A stretch of DNA of 64,000 bases from Nemophila menziesii (Eukaryota; Streptophyta; Magnoliopsida; Boraginales; Hydrophyllaceae): positions 9,735,840-9,799,839 of the forward strand of contig JARWIR010000011.1 in assembly GCA_029959085.1 (NCBI GenBank), in the 5' to 3' direction. The notes under the pieces are model-generated. The model made no database searches. It was not told the origin of the DNA and worked only from the letters and a program-made list of their open reading frames with translations. Below, one piece after another: positions 13,778-24,817 of the stretch. The number at the start of each line of letters is the position of its first letter. Positions within the stretch are counted from its first letter, which is position 1. A program made the position numbers and the translations under genes.

Positions 13778-14185
13778 GTGCAAACATTAATCAATCTGAG
13801 CGCAACGAAGTCCAGATATTGTAAATACTTACAATTTAACCGTGAGAAAGGTGTATTCGAAGTTCAGGCATTTAAGGTCGAACTCTGGTAGGATTAGTAG
13901 CTCCAAGTCTTTTCAAGGTAGATATTGCAAGGTGCCATTGTGATTGTGGAAAATGATAGTTATTACACATAACATGTCAACATCCAACGGAGGTTTCATC
14001 AAAATTAAGAATAAAAGTTCAGGATTTAGTGTCAGAGTTTTATACTAGTGAAGCCGGCCACAAACAGTGGTTCTCGTCATTTAACGTCATGAACGACCCC
14101 CGTTATTGGTAAGAAGATAGATACATCTTTTCTTGCTACAATATATCAATTTCTATATAAATCATCTCACCATCTTCCTTTTCTT
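13778..14185. other. Unique segment between array edge and SPT2-like gene
   Basis: About 400 bp that is neither repeat unit nor recognisable coding sequence. Base composition is more balanced than in the arrays. It lies downstream of the minus-strand SPT2-like gene, so the part near 14100-14185 may be its 3' untranslated region. No clear polyadenylation signal or transposon terminus was seen. Confidence 0.4.
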
Positions 14186-16152
14186 CTATTTTCTCATGCT
14201 TTCCCTTCTCTCTTCCTCTTCTATCAACTTTGCTTGTATTTCATCCTCCTCCCCACCAATCCATTCACTGTAAATAAAACACCATTAATTGTGTAACAAA
14301 ACTAGAAATATGATTTTTACTATTTTCCTATAACTATTTACTTACCTGTGTTTTTCTTCCTGTAATATATCATCAAATCTATCTTCCATATCACAATCAT
14401 CATCCTCATCTTGAAACCTCTTTGGATCATACCTGAAATTAAAAACAATTCACCCATCAAATTTCACCTACACAATTAACAAAGTAGGGTAAAATAAAAT
14501 AAAAAAAGAATTACCTCATCTTAGTCATTTGTCTCAACATGTTCATCGCTTCTTCATTCTCATTATTATACCTTTTATTTGGCGCCTCTTCACGTCTAAT
14601 CGGTTTTCTTTTAACTTCCATACGAGATATATTATTTCCTAAAAATTGGATGATTACACTTTGAAACTTCTTTTATTAACTCCTCTTTGAAGAGATTACA
14701 CTTTAAAACTTCTTTGATTAACTCCTTTATTGAGTGGATTTGATAAGTTTAATGATCAAAATTGGATGATAAACTATGTTAGCTTGAGACCTCTATTGTT
14801 GGATATAGACTTGTAGTAATTAATTGAGTTGGTAATTATTGTATGTAAAAGACCTCCCTATTATAGCCAATAAATCTGCCTGGCGCCGGCTTGTCAGTCT
14901 TGGGGGCGGTATGTCGGTTCGACTTGTCCTTTAGATAGAGGATTATGCATAAATATATATAGTTTAAAACATATACGATCACTATGCAATAATCAAGGGA
15001 TATTTAAATGAGTTTTGCCAAATATTAAAACAAGATTTAAAATATGTTAGACTAACACATATGTTTAATTGTAATTTGTTACAATTACAAGATACTTAAA
15101 ATTTAAACTCTTGCAAATTAGTTACAAAAATATCTTTTTCCAAACAAAAACTTTTCAAGTTTCTAGATTTATTATGTACTTTGTGTATATAATTTAACAT
15201 GGAAACAAGCTACTTGCATTATATTAAAAGGACCTCAAATGTCCCATATATAAAATTCAGGATGGTATCATTTACCCATGTCAAGAATATAATATAAATA
15301 GAGATTTGGGGTGGGGACATTCCTTAAAACAAATATTTCTTTTGTTACACATAACAAAACCTTTCTCTCTTTCACCTATTTTATAACTTCCGCCGCCATC
15401 ACTTATATTAAAACCTAACTTTTACATCCACTTCCATCTCCACCTTAACAGCAAACACAAGAATCACAATCATCATCCTAAGAATACTTAAATCCAAGAT
15501 TTTTTTGATATTGATACACTTAGTTTTCTCAATTCTTTTTTTTTCTCTTGACAAGTAATATTTTTAACATGGATAGTTATATTTAACATGGATTATGACA
15601 AAGAGGATTTTAAGTACTATTATAATCCATATTCATTATACTATATCTTATTATAAAAAATTAAAGAAACATTACAAAAGAAAGTAATACTCAATGGAGG
15701 ATATTAAATTTATTAAACAAGTATCAATAAAAAATCTAGTCAATATAAATAAATATGTTTAATCACTAAATATATTGAGAGAGATTAGCTTTGAAAACCT
15801 AGATTATGTTTTCTTTCATTTTCATTATGAAACATTTACTTAATTGATGATCAAATCCGTTTAATCAGAGTTAGGTTTAACTAACTTAACACAAATTTTA
15901 AACCAGGAAATGAGAAATTGCAAACAAAACTGTTATGGATTAGAATTACAATTAGATAATATCAATTTTAAAAACGTAATTTACTCATTTCTTATTAATA
16001 GACCAACAACAAAAAACATAAGCATTTTTTTATGTTCTGAATTAAAATATCAGAATGCCTAATGAAAAAGTACAAATATAAAGCAACACAATAGTTTTAA
16101 AAATAATAAATTAAATTTTACCTTGTCTATGATATCTTGATTGAAATGTCAT
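14186..16152 (-). CDS. SPT2 chromatin-protein C-terminal domain gene (4-exon model, 107 aa)
   Basis: Model: complement of 14186-14267, 14346-14432, 14515-14638 and 16122-16152. The exons sum to 324 nt with every phase matching, and all introns (78, 82 and 1483 bp) have GT and AG ends. The product resembles the conserved C-terminus of SPT2 histone chaperones, which bind H3-H4 in the nucleus: a basic stretch (residues 17-26), an EEAMNMLRQMTKMRYDP segment (about 39-55), an acidic run DEDDDCDMEDRFDDI (60-74), and a terminal helix KLIEEEERRESMRK (94-107) before TAG. Plant SPT2 proteins are several hundred residues long, so this has essentially only the domain. The first exon, coding MTFQSRYHRQ, is inferred from splice sites and phase; a start at 14621 (ATG, residue 17) is the alternative. 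The last three exons are firm. It sits between two retrotransposon-derived arrays with no relation to them, so it may be a relocated or captured gene fragment. No lesion is visible in the frame. Expression is unknown. Confidence 0.72.
14652..14733. repeat. Short tandem duplication (about 42-bp period) in intron 1 of the SPT2-like model
   Basis: GATTACACTTTGAAACTTCT begins at 14652 and recurs with few changes 42 bp later at 14694. The copies lie just upstream of the 3' splice site of intron 1 and do not affect the coding model. Confidence 0.8.
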
Positions 16153-16540
16153 GATCAACGTTCTGAAATAAAATTATGGTGAAATTGCAAGTCAATGTTA
16201 AATATATATGAGCACGAAAGAATTAAAAAAGAATGCGACGGTGTTAGAAGAGAAAGGACAAGAGGAAGAAGATAATAAAAGGTTTAAAAAAAATTGAGAA
16301 GAAGAATTGATATAAACTTGTAACGTACGTATATTTGGAGGCGGTGGTTTAGGGTTTTTGTATTGGCAAATCTATCAAATTTTTTAAGTGGGTATCTCAA
16401 ACATACATTACATTTTGTCCAGCCCAATGGGTTACAAGAAAAGACCAAAATAAGCCGGCCTACTAACATTACAAATTAAAAAAAAGCTTAATAAAAAATT
16501 ACATAAAATTAAAAATAAGAGAAATCAATTATTAAGCCAT
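16153..16540 (-). promoter_or_regulatory. Candidate 5' leader and promoter of the SPT2-like gene
   Basis: On the minus strand this region runs into the first ATG. It contains a pyrimidine-rich stretch (about 16230-16290) like a plant 5' leader, and further upstream a TGGGCT element (minus-strand reading of 16420-16425), which matches the plant site II class bound by TCP factors. A polypyrimidine-AG at 16163-16164 could be a 3' splice site of a leader intron, but no convincing donor was found. All of this is inference from motifs. Confidence 0.3.
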
Positions 16541-16559
16541 TTTGTCTCTAATTGTTTTC

Positions 16560-17470
16560 CTTCCTTACTCCGAAAGCAGTGAAACACAACCCTATGATTA
16601 TGATTTTTGAATTGCTGGTCCCAAAATTGATGCAAACATTTATTAGGTCTTCCCAATTCAAAGGAACAGCAGAAATACAACACTTATCAAGCAGCTTTTC
16701 GAGAATCCTTTTGCAGAAAGAGGCGCCATTAAAAAATATTCACAAGGATTAGAAATTAATCCCCATTCTAATAATCAATTTTTGGCGGCCAGTCTATATA
16801 TTGACAAGCCAACCACGTGATAAAGGAGCAGCGAAGAATACAACACTTATCCCATACAATATTGTACCATTTGACCTCAGGTAAGCCTTTATTCATTTTG
16901 TTTATTGTTTTGCTAAAGGAGAATTTTACCTTTTATTGATTCATCCAAGAATATTTTAACACTTTGATTATTGAGTGTAATTCCTTGCAGATTGGGGAGT
17001 AAACCACCAATTGATGAAGGAAGCCTCCATCTTTAATTATCAAAGCAATCAACAACAGTCTTAATACAGTTTATACCCAACTGATCAACTTCTAGATTCA
17101 GCACTATGGAAATATCACTTTAATTTAGTCATTTATCCCATATCACAAAAGTAAGTTCCCCATTGTTTACTTTGTAGAAAATGAAATTAAAAGATAGATT
17201 CCTAACTTTGAGTAGCTATTTCCAAACCCAGGTGTGGCTATATAATTAGCAGACCTTGTTAAAAGTTTCTACATTAGGAATACCCAATCCACCATGATGT
17301 TTAGGGTGTTAAAAATATTGAAGGAATAAATATGAAATATTTTTTATAATAAAACACCATATATCTAGTATTCTTTTTTTTCTCTACACTTATTTTCCCA
17401 TAATATAGTTTCAAAAACTTCCCACAACTTTTTGAAATCCCTTAGACCTCTCATAATCTCATTTAAATAA
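16560..17470 (-). pseudogene. Decayed LINE (non-LTR retrotransposon) RT tail and zf-RVT region
   Basis: Minus-strand reading gives, in the usual LINE order, HGGLGIPNVETFNK (17308-17255), then NNGELTFVIWDKWLN (about 17180-17130), then KWYNIVWDKCCILRCSF with ITWLAC (about 16880-16800), and a weaker later piece with WEDLI near 16640. These correspond to the GGLGI motif after the RT palm, the G-x-FW-x-D-x-W segment, and the W-x-x-IW...F-x-W-A segment of the zf-RVT region of plant LINE ORF2. Frames change and stops occur between the pieces, so it is inactive. No 5' part (endonuclease, catalytic FADD) and no poly(A) tail was seen. It is unrelated to the copia-derived repeat around it. Confidence 0.68.
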
Positions 17471-18100
17471 TTCTTTTTAGGATTTGATTCTTTAATCTAA
17501 ATTTACATCAAAATACTTACACTGTTATCCCAACGCGCACTTACTCAAATTTTTTTCTCGTTTTCCTCCTCCACGGTGGTAATGATGACTTCATCTTCTA
17601 TTAGAGTCTTAGCTATGTCATCAACATCCAAAAAGGTCACATTGTTGAGGCCTTCAATAATTTTGAGCTTCTAAATGATCCCTTAATACACTCTTATTGT
17701 TGCGCGTTCCTAAAAAAGAAAGAAAATCTTTGGGACTATTCTAATTGTAAAAATTATATTTTATAATCAACTTGTTATATATTCTTATTGTCCATGTTAT
17801 AATTTTTATTTCTTTAATGTCACAGTGTTAGTATAATTTAAGAATGTGATGACGTTAACTATATAAATAAAGTTTAGTCTTGAGATTTACCCGTTTGGAG
17901 GGGCAATCCAGATGGTTTATGTTAACACAGTGACTAGTCAAGCAATTTAAATGTTAATCTCTTTCTCCAATTACGTGCCTTCTCAATGAGTATCTTGTAT
18001 AATCCAAAAAGGTCGGTAACACTGTATATCTTTGAATTATTTTTGAAACTAACACCAGAAGTGTGTATTATAAAAGTTTCATACTCTTTCTTTGGGATAA
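17471..18100. other. Unassigned degenerate sequence
   Basis: No convincing gene. A minus-strand frame over about 17560-17680 reads with NNVTFLDVDDIAKTLIEDE and then acidic residues before a stop. I do not recognise it; a worn gag piece is possible but unproven. The rest is AT-rich with stops in all frames. Confidence 0.3.
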
Positions 18101-18109
18101 TATCATACA

Positions 18110-19600
18110 TAAATAAGAGTAGTTGAAATGCACCATATCCAAAAGTAATGATTTACAAGAAAATCCATACTAGCACGACCAATATGCCTATGCCACAACC
18201 AATGATTATCTTTAAAACTCGATAACTATCTAACTTTGGCACATAAGATTTTAAATTTTACTATGTAAATACCTACTCTATTCACATTAAAAATAACCTC
18301 TTTTTTTAATTTTTTTAAAACATTATATATAGAGGGTTCTAATTTAACCTTATAACATTCATCACAAAATTGATTAAACTAAGAAGATAATAAAAAATTC
18401 AATTAACAAAAGAAATTTTTTTAAAATAATCCATACTACCAATGGTTCCTTTTTTAAAAACATCTCCTCCTATGTTGTTGGAGAAAGTTACTTTTCCATT
18501 ACGTCCTTTTCTTGTAATATTGTATAAGAGTGATTCATTTCCTTTAATAAGACTATATCATCCACTATCAAGTATCAATATTTTTTTATTGATGCTATTC
18601 TTACCGTACAAGACAATAGAATTAGATATTAGGTATTCAAGTTAGGTCTATGGGTATTAACGCTGCCCTTTCTTTTTAAAATTCTTTTGGCCTTTTACAT
18701 AGATAAATATGGGAACCATAGGTACAAGTATTTATATCAAATTTGGAAAAAGGAAAGCTAGAATAGGAAACTATATTTGATGCTCTCACAAAAACGATTT
18801 TAGAGTAACGAATATTAACAAAGGGATCAAAACAAAAACTACCATTTTCATGACGAGTAACTTGTCAAATTATATTTGTCTTTGTGTAAAATTTAAAAAC
18901 TTCATTCTAGATCTTTTAACTTTTCCAAAAGAAAGGAATTTTATTTGACAATGGTGGAAGTATTATCCTCGAGTTCATTATTGTTTCCTAAAGAAGTTTC
19001 TAAAAAGTTTTCAAAAATTTGGTTTTGTTTGATTTAAGAGAGTTTTTTAAATCACGTAAAAAAATCATAAGATATTTCAATACCATCATCGGATTAATCT
19101 TGAGATAAACATAAGTTAGAGTTAGAGTTTACCTCATCTGCTTCTCCTTTTTCAGTAGCCATGAAAGAAACATAGTTGGCTACATGATCTTCATCATCAC
19201 TTTGATTTAAGCAAGAATCAACACATGTTGCATTAATGCCTTAATTAGCTTTTCTTTTAGAATTTTAGGGAAATTAGATTTGATATGGCCACTTTTATGA
19301 TAATGATAACATGTAGGCTCATTCTTCATATGAGTCTTGTAAAGTTTTCTTGAGGCACGACAATCTTTATATCTTTTGTGTCTCATAAGCTCTATTTTAT
19401 TTGATGTAATACCCACCAATACACACTTATGTCTTGTATAGAATACCTCTTGACATAATATAATACTTTCACCCAGAATAAAACAATAACACACATATCC
19501 TTTTTTTTCTCTTTTTAGTAAAAGATTTTTTTGAATTATTACCAATAAACTTTTATTTATAACATTATACACCATTAAAATCATCATTTTATAAAAATAT
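18110..19600 (-). pseudogene. Diverged copia remnant: gag knuckle, protease and GAG-pre-integrase
   Basis: Read from high to low coordinates. A gag frame (19587-19207, 126 codons) contains CYHYHKSGHIKSNFP with two zinc cysteines lost. Then comes a lysine-rich linker, then ILDSG followed by a stop in place of the usual cysteine and GNESLLYNITRKGRNGKVTF (about 18590-18490), the aspartic-protease DSG and its downstream signature. Next is DNHWLWHRHIGRASMDFL (18210-18155), the start of the GAG-pre-integrase domain (LWHRRLGHAS in intact elements). Order and motifs fit a Sirevirus-type copia polyprotein. Stops and shifts make it non-functional. It is homologous to 22800-23655 at an offset of about 4.4 kb, and its 18960-19600 part is homologous to the macrosatellite unit. 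Confidence 0.8.
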
Positions 19601-19673
19601 ATTCAATACTTATTTTTTATTTAATAAATATATTATACCCATATCTCTAATTCTACTCTTTAATTTTTAAAAC

Positions 19674-19705
<32 letters not shown>

Positions 19706-20436
19706 TCTCTCTGTTAAACTAAACTAGTTTTAGATATACAAGAAATATTCTCTCCATATTTCTTTTTTTTTTTAGTTTAGTTCTACTATTTCTCAACATC
19801 TTATGAGTTTTCTCTTTTGATCTTGTTAAACAGGTAATGGATTTGGTAAGATTTATTGAGTTTTATTCTTTTCATATGTTTTCATATTTTTTTTCTTATC
19901 ATAGCAATTCTTAAAGTATATATTCCATTGACATTTTTAATCATCTATTTTATGAAAAAATATTCATACAACCTAGTGCCCAAATTTCTTTTATAGGTCT
20001 GGAATCTACAATAAAATTTATATGGAATAAGCATAAAACAAACTATATTAGCTTGAAACCTTGAACAAAATTTATATACCCAAATTATTGAAAAAATTAT
20101 TTAATGTTTTGAAGCCAATATCAAATATTAATGGGGCTTCGTACCTTGTTTTAAATTATCACCTCGAAATAAAAAAAATCACGAAGGCTCAAAACCTTAA
20201 CATAAAAATATAGTTTTGAAGCAAGATTTGTTTGATGAGGAAAAACTCATATGGATTTCATGAATATTACAAGAAATTAAAAAAAGAAAGAATTATGTGT
20301 TCTTAAAGTAATGCACTAAAGTAACCTAAATATTCAAGTCTATTAAAGCCTAAAATGTCATAATTAAAGTTTTTTTATATGAATTGTGGATAAACTTATT
20401 TATTATTTCCCAAAAGGATTGTGCAGAAATATTGGT
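19601..20436. repeat. Diverged macrosatellite-related non-coding sequence
   Basis: 19601-19840 aligns by eye with the AT-rich start of the unit (about 120-350 of unit 1.1). 20281-20400 aligns with about 1465-1560 of it (TATGTGTT...AAAGTAA, AATATTCAAGT). The part between, 19841-20280, has no counterpart in the unit. No coding signal seen. Confidence 0.65.
19673..19701. repeat. (TA)n microsatellite in diverged unit
   Basis: Uninterrupted TA run at the position homologous to the (TA)n of the array units, longer than in nearly all of them. Confidence 0.9.
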
Positions 20437-20905
20437 ATGATTTTTTCACTAAATTTGTAAAGACTTGATGATGAAAATATACTTACACATTATGAATAAG
20501 TAGTTCGTTCCTATTTATAATCAAGAACTAATATATGAACTAGAAGTTTGTTGATAGATTTGGCATATCTTTAAATAAGAAAATGAGATTAATTTATAGA
20601 AAGACATAACATTAGGGGTAGATATGTTGGAAAACTAAATAAAATTATAAAATGCACAAATATTTTGGATAATATGTGTAACCTTTGCAAAACCAATGTT
20701 TTTAACGTGTGACCTCCCTTGTAAATATGAAAAAAACTTTACCGTTTGCACAATATAATAAATTCTTATTAAATTGGGTAAAGAAATTCTTAGTTCAAGT
20801 TCAAGTGCTACTAAGCTAATTGTGGATTTCGAACGAACAAATACAAAATTAACGAGTGAATCGAATATTTGTTTCATTGTATATTATCAAGTATATACTC
20901 CTGAA
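20437..20905. repeat. Direct repeat R1 (about 0.5 kb), partner of 23658-24165
   Basis: Begins TTGGTATGATTTTTTCACTA and shares a long collinear run with R2, including AAAATTATAAAATGCACAA, AACGTGTGACCT and a final ACTC-TGAAGTA stretch. The match stops on both sides. On the minus strand it lies after the RT remnant, where a 3' LTR would be, but canonical TG/CA ends are not seen. This block is absent from the 2.09-kb array units. Confidence 0.75.
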
Positions 20906-21620
20906 GTATCTATATAAAAAATAAAAAAATTCGAAATATTTTGTTATTATTTATAACATTATGTAATATTTTATTTTAAACAAATATATTTGATACATTA
21001 TATTTACTTAATTAACATATAATAACCACGTCTCTAATTCTACCCTTTAATTTTTTAAATTATATATATATATATTAAAATCTTTCTATTATACCAAACT
21101 AGTTTTAGAAATACAAAAAAAATATTCTCCATATATATTTCTCTTTAGTTTAGTTCTAATATTTCTCAACACCTTATCATCACGAGTTTGCTCTTTTGAT
21201 CATATGAATGGATTTGCTAAGATGATCACCAATACCCTCTAGGGAATTCACCCAATCTTTTTTGTCTTTTTTCAAGACTCTTTTGTAACATGAAAAATTT
21301 ATATTTAACGGTCAAATATTTTACTCTCTTAAAAAAAGTATCCTTCATTACATACGTATATAAAGATGCAATTTCATATTTTATGTTTTTTTATTTTATT
21401 ATTTAATTAAGATCTTTAAGAAATAACATGTATATTTATAGACACAATTTGTTTTTTTTAAATAATATACTAAAATTTAATATCAAATGTTTAAATAATT
21501 TATTTGTTTAAAAGGTGAATATATTTTTTTAATGGTCAATGATCCAAAAAATAAAATTAATATTTTACTTGCCACAAAGAATAATCAATTAATCAGCTAG
21601 GTACGTCTTCTCATCAACAT
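20906..21620. repeat. Diverged copy of the unit's AT-rich non-coding part
   Basis: Aligns by eye with about 60-690 of unit 1.1: the (TA)n at about 21060-21075, TTAGTTCTAATATTTCTC, the CCCTCTAGGGAATTCACCCA block near 21235, and TACGTCTTCTCATCAACATC near 21603. It has an extra stretch near 21260-21300 that the array units lack. Confidence 0.8.
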
Positions 21621-22760
21621 CGTTACCTTTATTCTTGTTTATTAAGAGTTCTGGATGTTTCTATATGGGAGTTCCAACCTACTTGGAATTATTTAGTTCA
21701 AACTTCTTAATAAGATCCTTGGCTTATTTAGTTTGGTTGAGACGGATCCCATCTTTCATTTTCTTTATTTTCAATCTGAGAAAGATATAAAATTCTCCAA
21801 TCATGCTTAATTAGAATTTACTATGCATACTCCTATCAAAATACTTACAAAGAGTTTTATTAGTAGAACCAAATATGATATCATCAACATATATTTGATC
21901 AATAAGCACATCATAGTGTTTTATATTTTATATAATAGGAAGAATCATTTTTTCTTTTTTGAAAACTATCTTGGACTAAAATAGAGCTTAGCCTATCATA
22001 CTAAGCCCTATGATCTTCTTTTAAACAATTTATCTATTTTTAGGTCTAAAAACATGATTTGAAAAAATAATATTTTTAGATCTCTAGGAACCTCTTTATC
22101 AATAAAACCATTTATAAAGGAATTTCTTACATACATTTGAAATAGTTTAAATTACATGTCAAAAGAAAAAACTAGTAGCATACGCATAGATTCTAATCTG
22201 GTTGCGGAAGAAAATGTATCATCAAAATTAATACCTTACTCTGGTTATACCCTTAAAAAAAGGCGAGGTTAGTTTCTAGTTATAATATTTGAATAATCAA
22301 GTTTTTTACAAAGTACAAATCATGTTCCAATGATATTGTTATCATTAGGTTATTCATCAAGATTCTATATATTTGTTTTTTCAAATTGATTTAACTCATC
22401 ATGCATTGCATTTACCAAATGATCATCATGTAGATCTTATTTTGTATTCTCTGGTTTGAATTTAGACAGGAAATTACAATGAGAACACAAATCATTAAGA
22501 GTTAAATGTTTTCTTATCCCTTTCATTGTATCACCAAGTATTATCTTTGGCAAGAGTCCTATAACATTCTTCCTACTTCCAAAATGTTCCTTGGGAGTTT
22601 CATCATTCATCTCTCCAATAATTTGACTATGAGGATAAATTTAAGGTTATGATATAATAGGTTTTACTTCTTCTTCAAGTTGATGGAACGTGGCATATTC
22701 AACCTTTTATTTTTTCACTTTCTTTCAAAAGGATTTCCATCATCAAATTCAACGTACATG
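21620..22760 (-). pseudogene. Diverged copia RT remnant with YVDD and integrase-RT hinge
   Basis: This is the undeleted form of the RT piece found in array units. Minus-strand reading, with several frameshifts and stops, gives hinge sequence at 22760-22430, NAMHDELNQFEK (about 22410-22375), then GYNQ, AT-RLESMRMLL-like and FINGF-like pieces corresponding to the fingers and first catalytic aspartate region. Next is LIDQIYVDDIIFGSTNKTLC (21905-21846) with both aspartates of YVDD kept, followed by MIGEF and MKDGIRLNQTKY. In array units the part from about 21850 to 22390 is missing. The copy is dead but shows that the array unit arose by internal deletion. Confidence 0.85.
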
Positions 22761-22799
22761 GATTAATACTAAGAATATTATAGGAAATTCAATGAAAAA

Positions 22800-23655
22800 A
22801 GCACATTTTTTATAAGAAAATAATCCTTACTACCAAAAACTTCATATAAGAGTTTTCCAAAAACTTCTCTTCCCATGTTATTGGAAAAAGTTACTTTTCC
22901 ATTACCTCATTTTCTTGTACTCTTTTATAGGAGTGACTCATTTCCGTTCATATGCCTATATCATCCACTATCGAGTACCAAATTTTTTTTATTGATGCTC
23001 TTCTTAAGCTACAAGATAATAGAATTATATATTAGGTATTCAAGTTGGGTCTATGGGGATTAACGTTGCCCTTTCTCTCTACAATTCGTTTTGGCCTTTT
23101 ACATAGATAAATCAGGGAACCATAGGTACAAGTATTTAGATCAAGTTTAGAAAAAGGTAAGCTAGAAGAGGAAACTATATTTGATGCTCTCACAAAAAAT
23201 GATTTTAGAGGAAATAAAATTAACAAAGGGATAAAACAAAAACTACCATTTTCTTAACGAGTTACTTGGCTTCCTAACAATAAATCAAACTATAATTATC
23301 TTTGTGTAAACTTTAAAAAATTCCTCCTAGATCTTTTAACTTTTCCAAAATAAAGGAATTTTATATGACAATGATGGAAGTATTATCCTCGAGTTTATCA
23401 TTGTTTCCTAAAGAACTTTGTAAAAAGTTTTTAAAATTTTGATTTTTTGTTTTATTTAGGAGATTATTTGTAATCATGTAAAAAAACATAAGATATTTCA
23501 ATACCATCCGCTAATTAATCTTGAGATTAAAATAAGTTACAGTTAGAGTTTACCTCATCTTTTTCTCCGTTTTAAATAGCCATGAAAGAAATATAGTTGG
23601 TTAAATGATCTTCATCATCACTTTGGTTTGAGCAAGCATCAACCCATGTTGCATG
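22800..23655 (-). pseudogene. Diverged copia protease-gag linker remnant
   Basis: On the minus strand DSG, a stop, then YRHMNGNESL (about 22990-22930) matches the copia protease signature DSGCSRHMTG with the cysteine codon now TGA. GNGKVTFSNN follows at about 22905-22875. Upstream (23040-23655) aligns with 18650-19240, the linker between zinc knuckle and protease. The integrase that should lie between this and the hinge at 22760 is missing. Homology ends at about 23655, where R2 begins. Confidence 0.78.
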
Positions 23656-23657
23656 CA

Positions 23658-24165
23658 TTGGTATGATTTTTTTTACTAAATTTGTAAACACTGGATGATG
23701 AAAATATGCTTACAATTTTTACAAAATCAAAGTTTGTTGATATACACATTATTTACAAGAAGTTTGTTCATATTTATAATTCAAGAGGTAATATATGAAC
23801 CAGAAGTTTGTTGATAGATTTGGAATATATTTAAATTATAAAATGAGTTTAATTTTTAAAAAGACATAACATTTTGGGTAGATAAATTGAAAATCTAAAT
23901 AAAATTATAAAATGCACAATTTTTGGGATAATATGTGTAAAATTTGCTGAAAAAATGTTTCAAACGTGTGACCTTCATTGTAAATATGTAAAATCTTTAC
24001 GATTTGGATAATATAATAATTTGTTATTAAATTGGGTAAAAGAAAGTCTTAGTACAAGTTCAAGTACTACTAAATTAATCAAGGGTTACGAACAAAACTA
24101 ATATAACATTATTGAGTGAATCATATATTTGTCCCTTGTATCATATCACGAGTACACTCTTGAAG
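23658..24165. repeat. Direct repeat R2 (about 0.5 kb), partner of 20437-20905
   Basis: Begins TTGGTATGATTTTTTTTACT and ends near ACTCTTGAAGTAGCT. It matches R1 along its length with small indels, offset about 3.2 kb. On the minus strand it precedes the protease remnant, where a 5' LTR would lie. Degraded LTR pair or segmental duplication are both possible. Confidence 0.72.
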
Positions 24166-24177
24166 TAGCTAATGAAA

Positions 24178-24817
24178 AACTCATATAGATTTAATGAATA
24201 ATCAATAATTTTATTATTTTTTAAATAGAAGGAATTATGTGTTATTAAAGTAACCTAAATATTCAAGTATATTAAAGCCTAAATGTCATAATTAAAGTTT
24301 TTTATGTGAATTGTTGATAAACTTATTGTTATAAAAAATGATAGAGTTATTATCATCAAACTCATCATTGTTTCCTAAAATATTTGTAAAAAGTTTTCAA
24401 ATATTTGTAATCACGTAAAAAATAATAAGATTTTTAATACCATCGTCTAATTGATCTTAAGATAAACATAAGTTAGATTTGAACTTTACCTCGTCTTTTT
24501 CTTTTTAAGTAGCCATGAAAGAAACATAGTTGGCTACATGCTCTTTGTCATCACTTTGGTTTGAGCTATCATCAACCAATGTTGCATTAATGTTTTCATT
24601 GGCTTTTTTTTGAAAAGTTTTGGGAATTTAGGTTTGATATAACCACTCTAATGATAATGATAGCAAGTAAGCTCATCCTTTATATAACTCTTATAAGGTT
24701 TTCTTGAGACACCACAACTCATAAGCTCTATTTTATTTTGATGTAATACTCACAAATACACACTTATGTCTTGTATAGAATTCCTCTTGAACTAATATAA
24801 TCATTTCATCCAGAATA
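24178..24817. repeat. Macrosatellite unit 2.0, partial (B-type)
   Basis: Homology starts at about TAGATTTAATGAATAA (24187), after R2. It includes a gag fragment whose knuckle frame is interrupted because TATGACC is TATAACC here, as in other B units. A 24-bp segment near 24407 present in other units (GGTTTTTTGTTTG and following) is missing. Confidence 0.9.

Noticed and set aside
16680..16800. A plus-strand reading with a TPR-like phrase (AIKKYSQGLEINPHS)
   Set aside because: Too short, no second helix pair, no continuing frame, and it overlaps the LINE relic on the other strand.
16800..17160. Plus-strand exon-like signals: CTCAG/GTAAGC at 16879, TTGCAG at about 16990, GTAAGTT at 17150
   Set aside because: The putative exons have stops, and the minus strand has a better explanation, a LINE zf-RVT relic with motifs in the right order.
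20635..20877. An 80-codon minus-strand ORF within R1
   Set aside because: Its partner R2 does not keep the frame, and the composition is that of the surrounding non-coding repeat.
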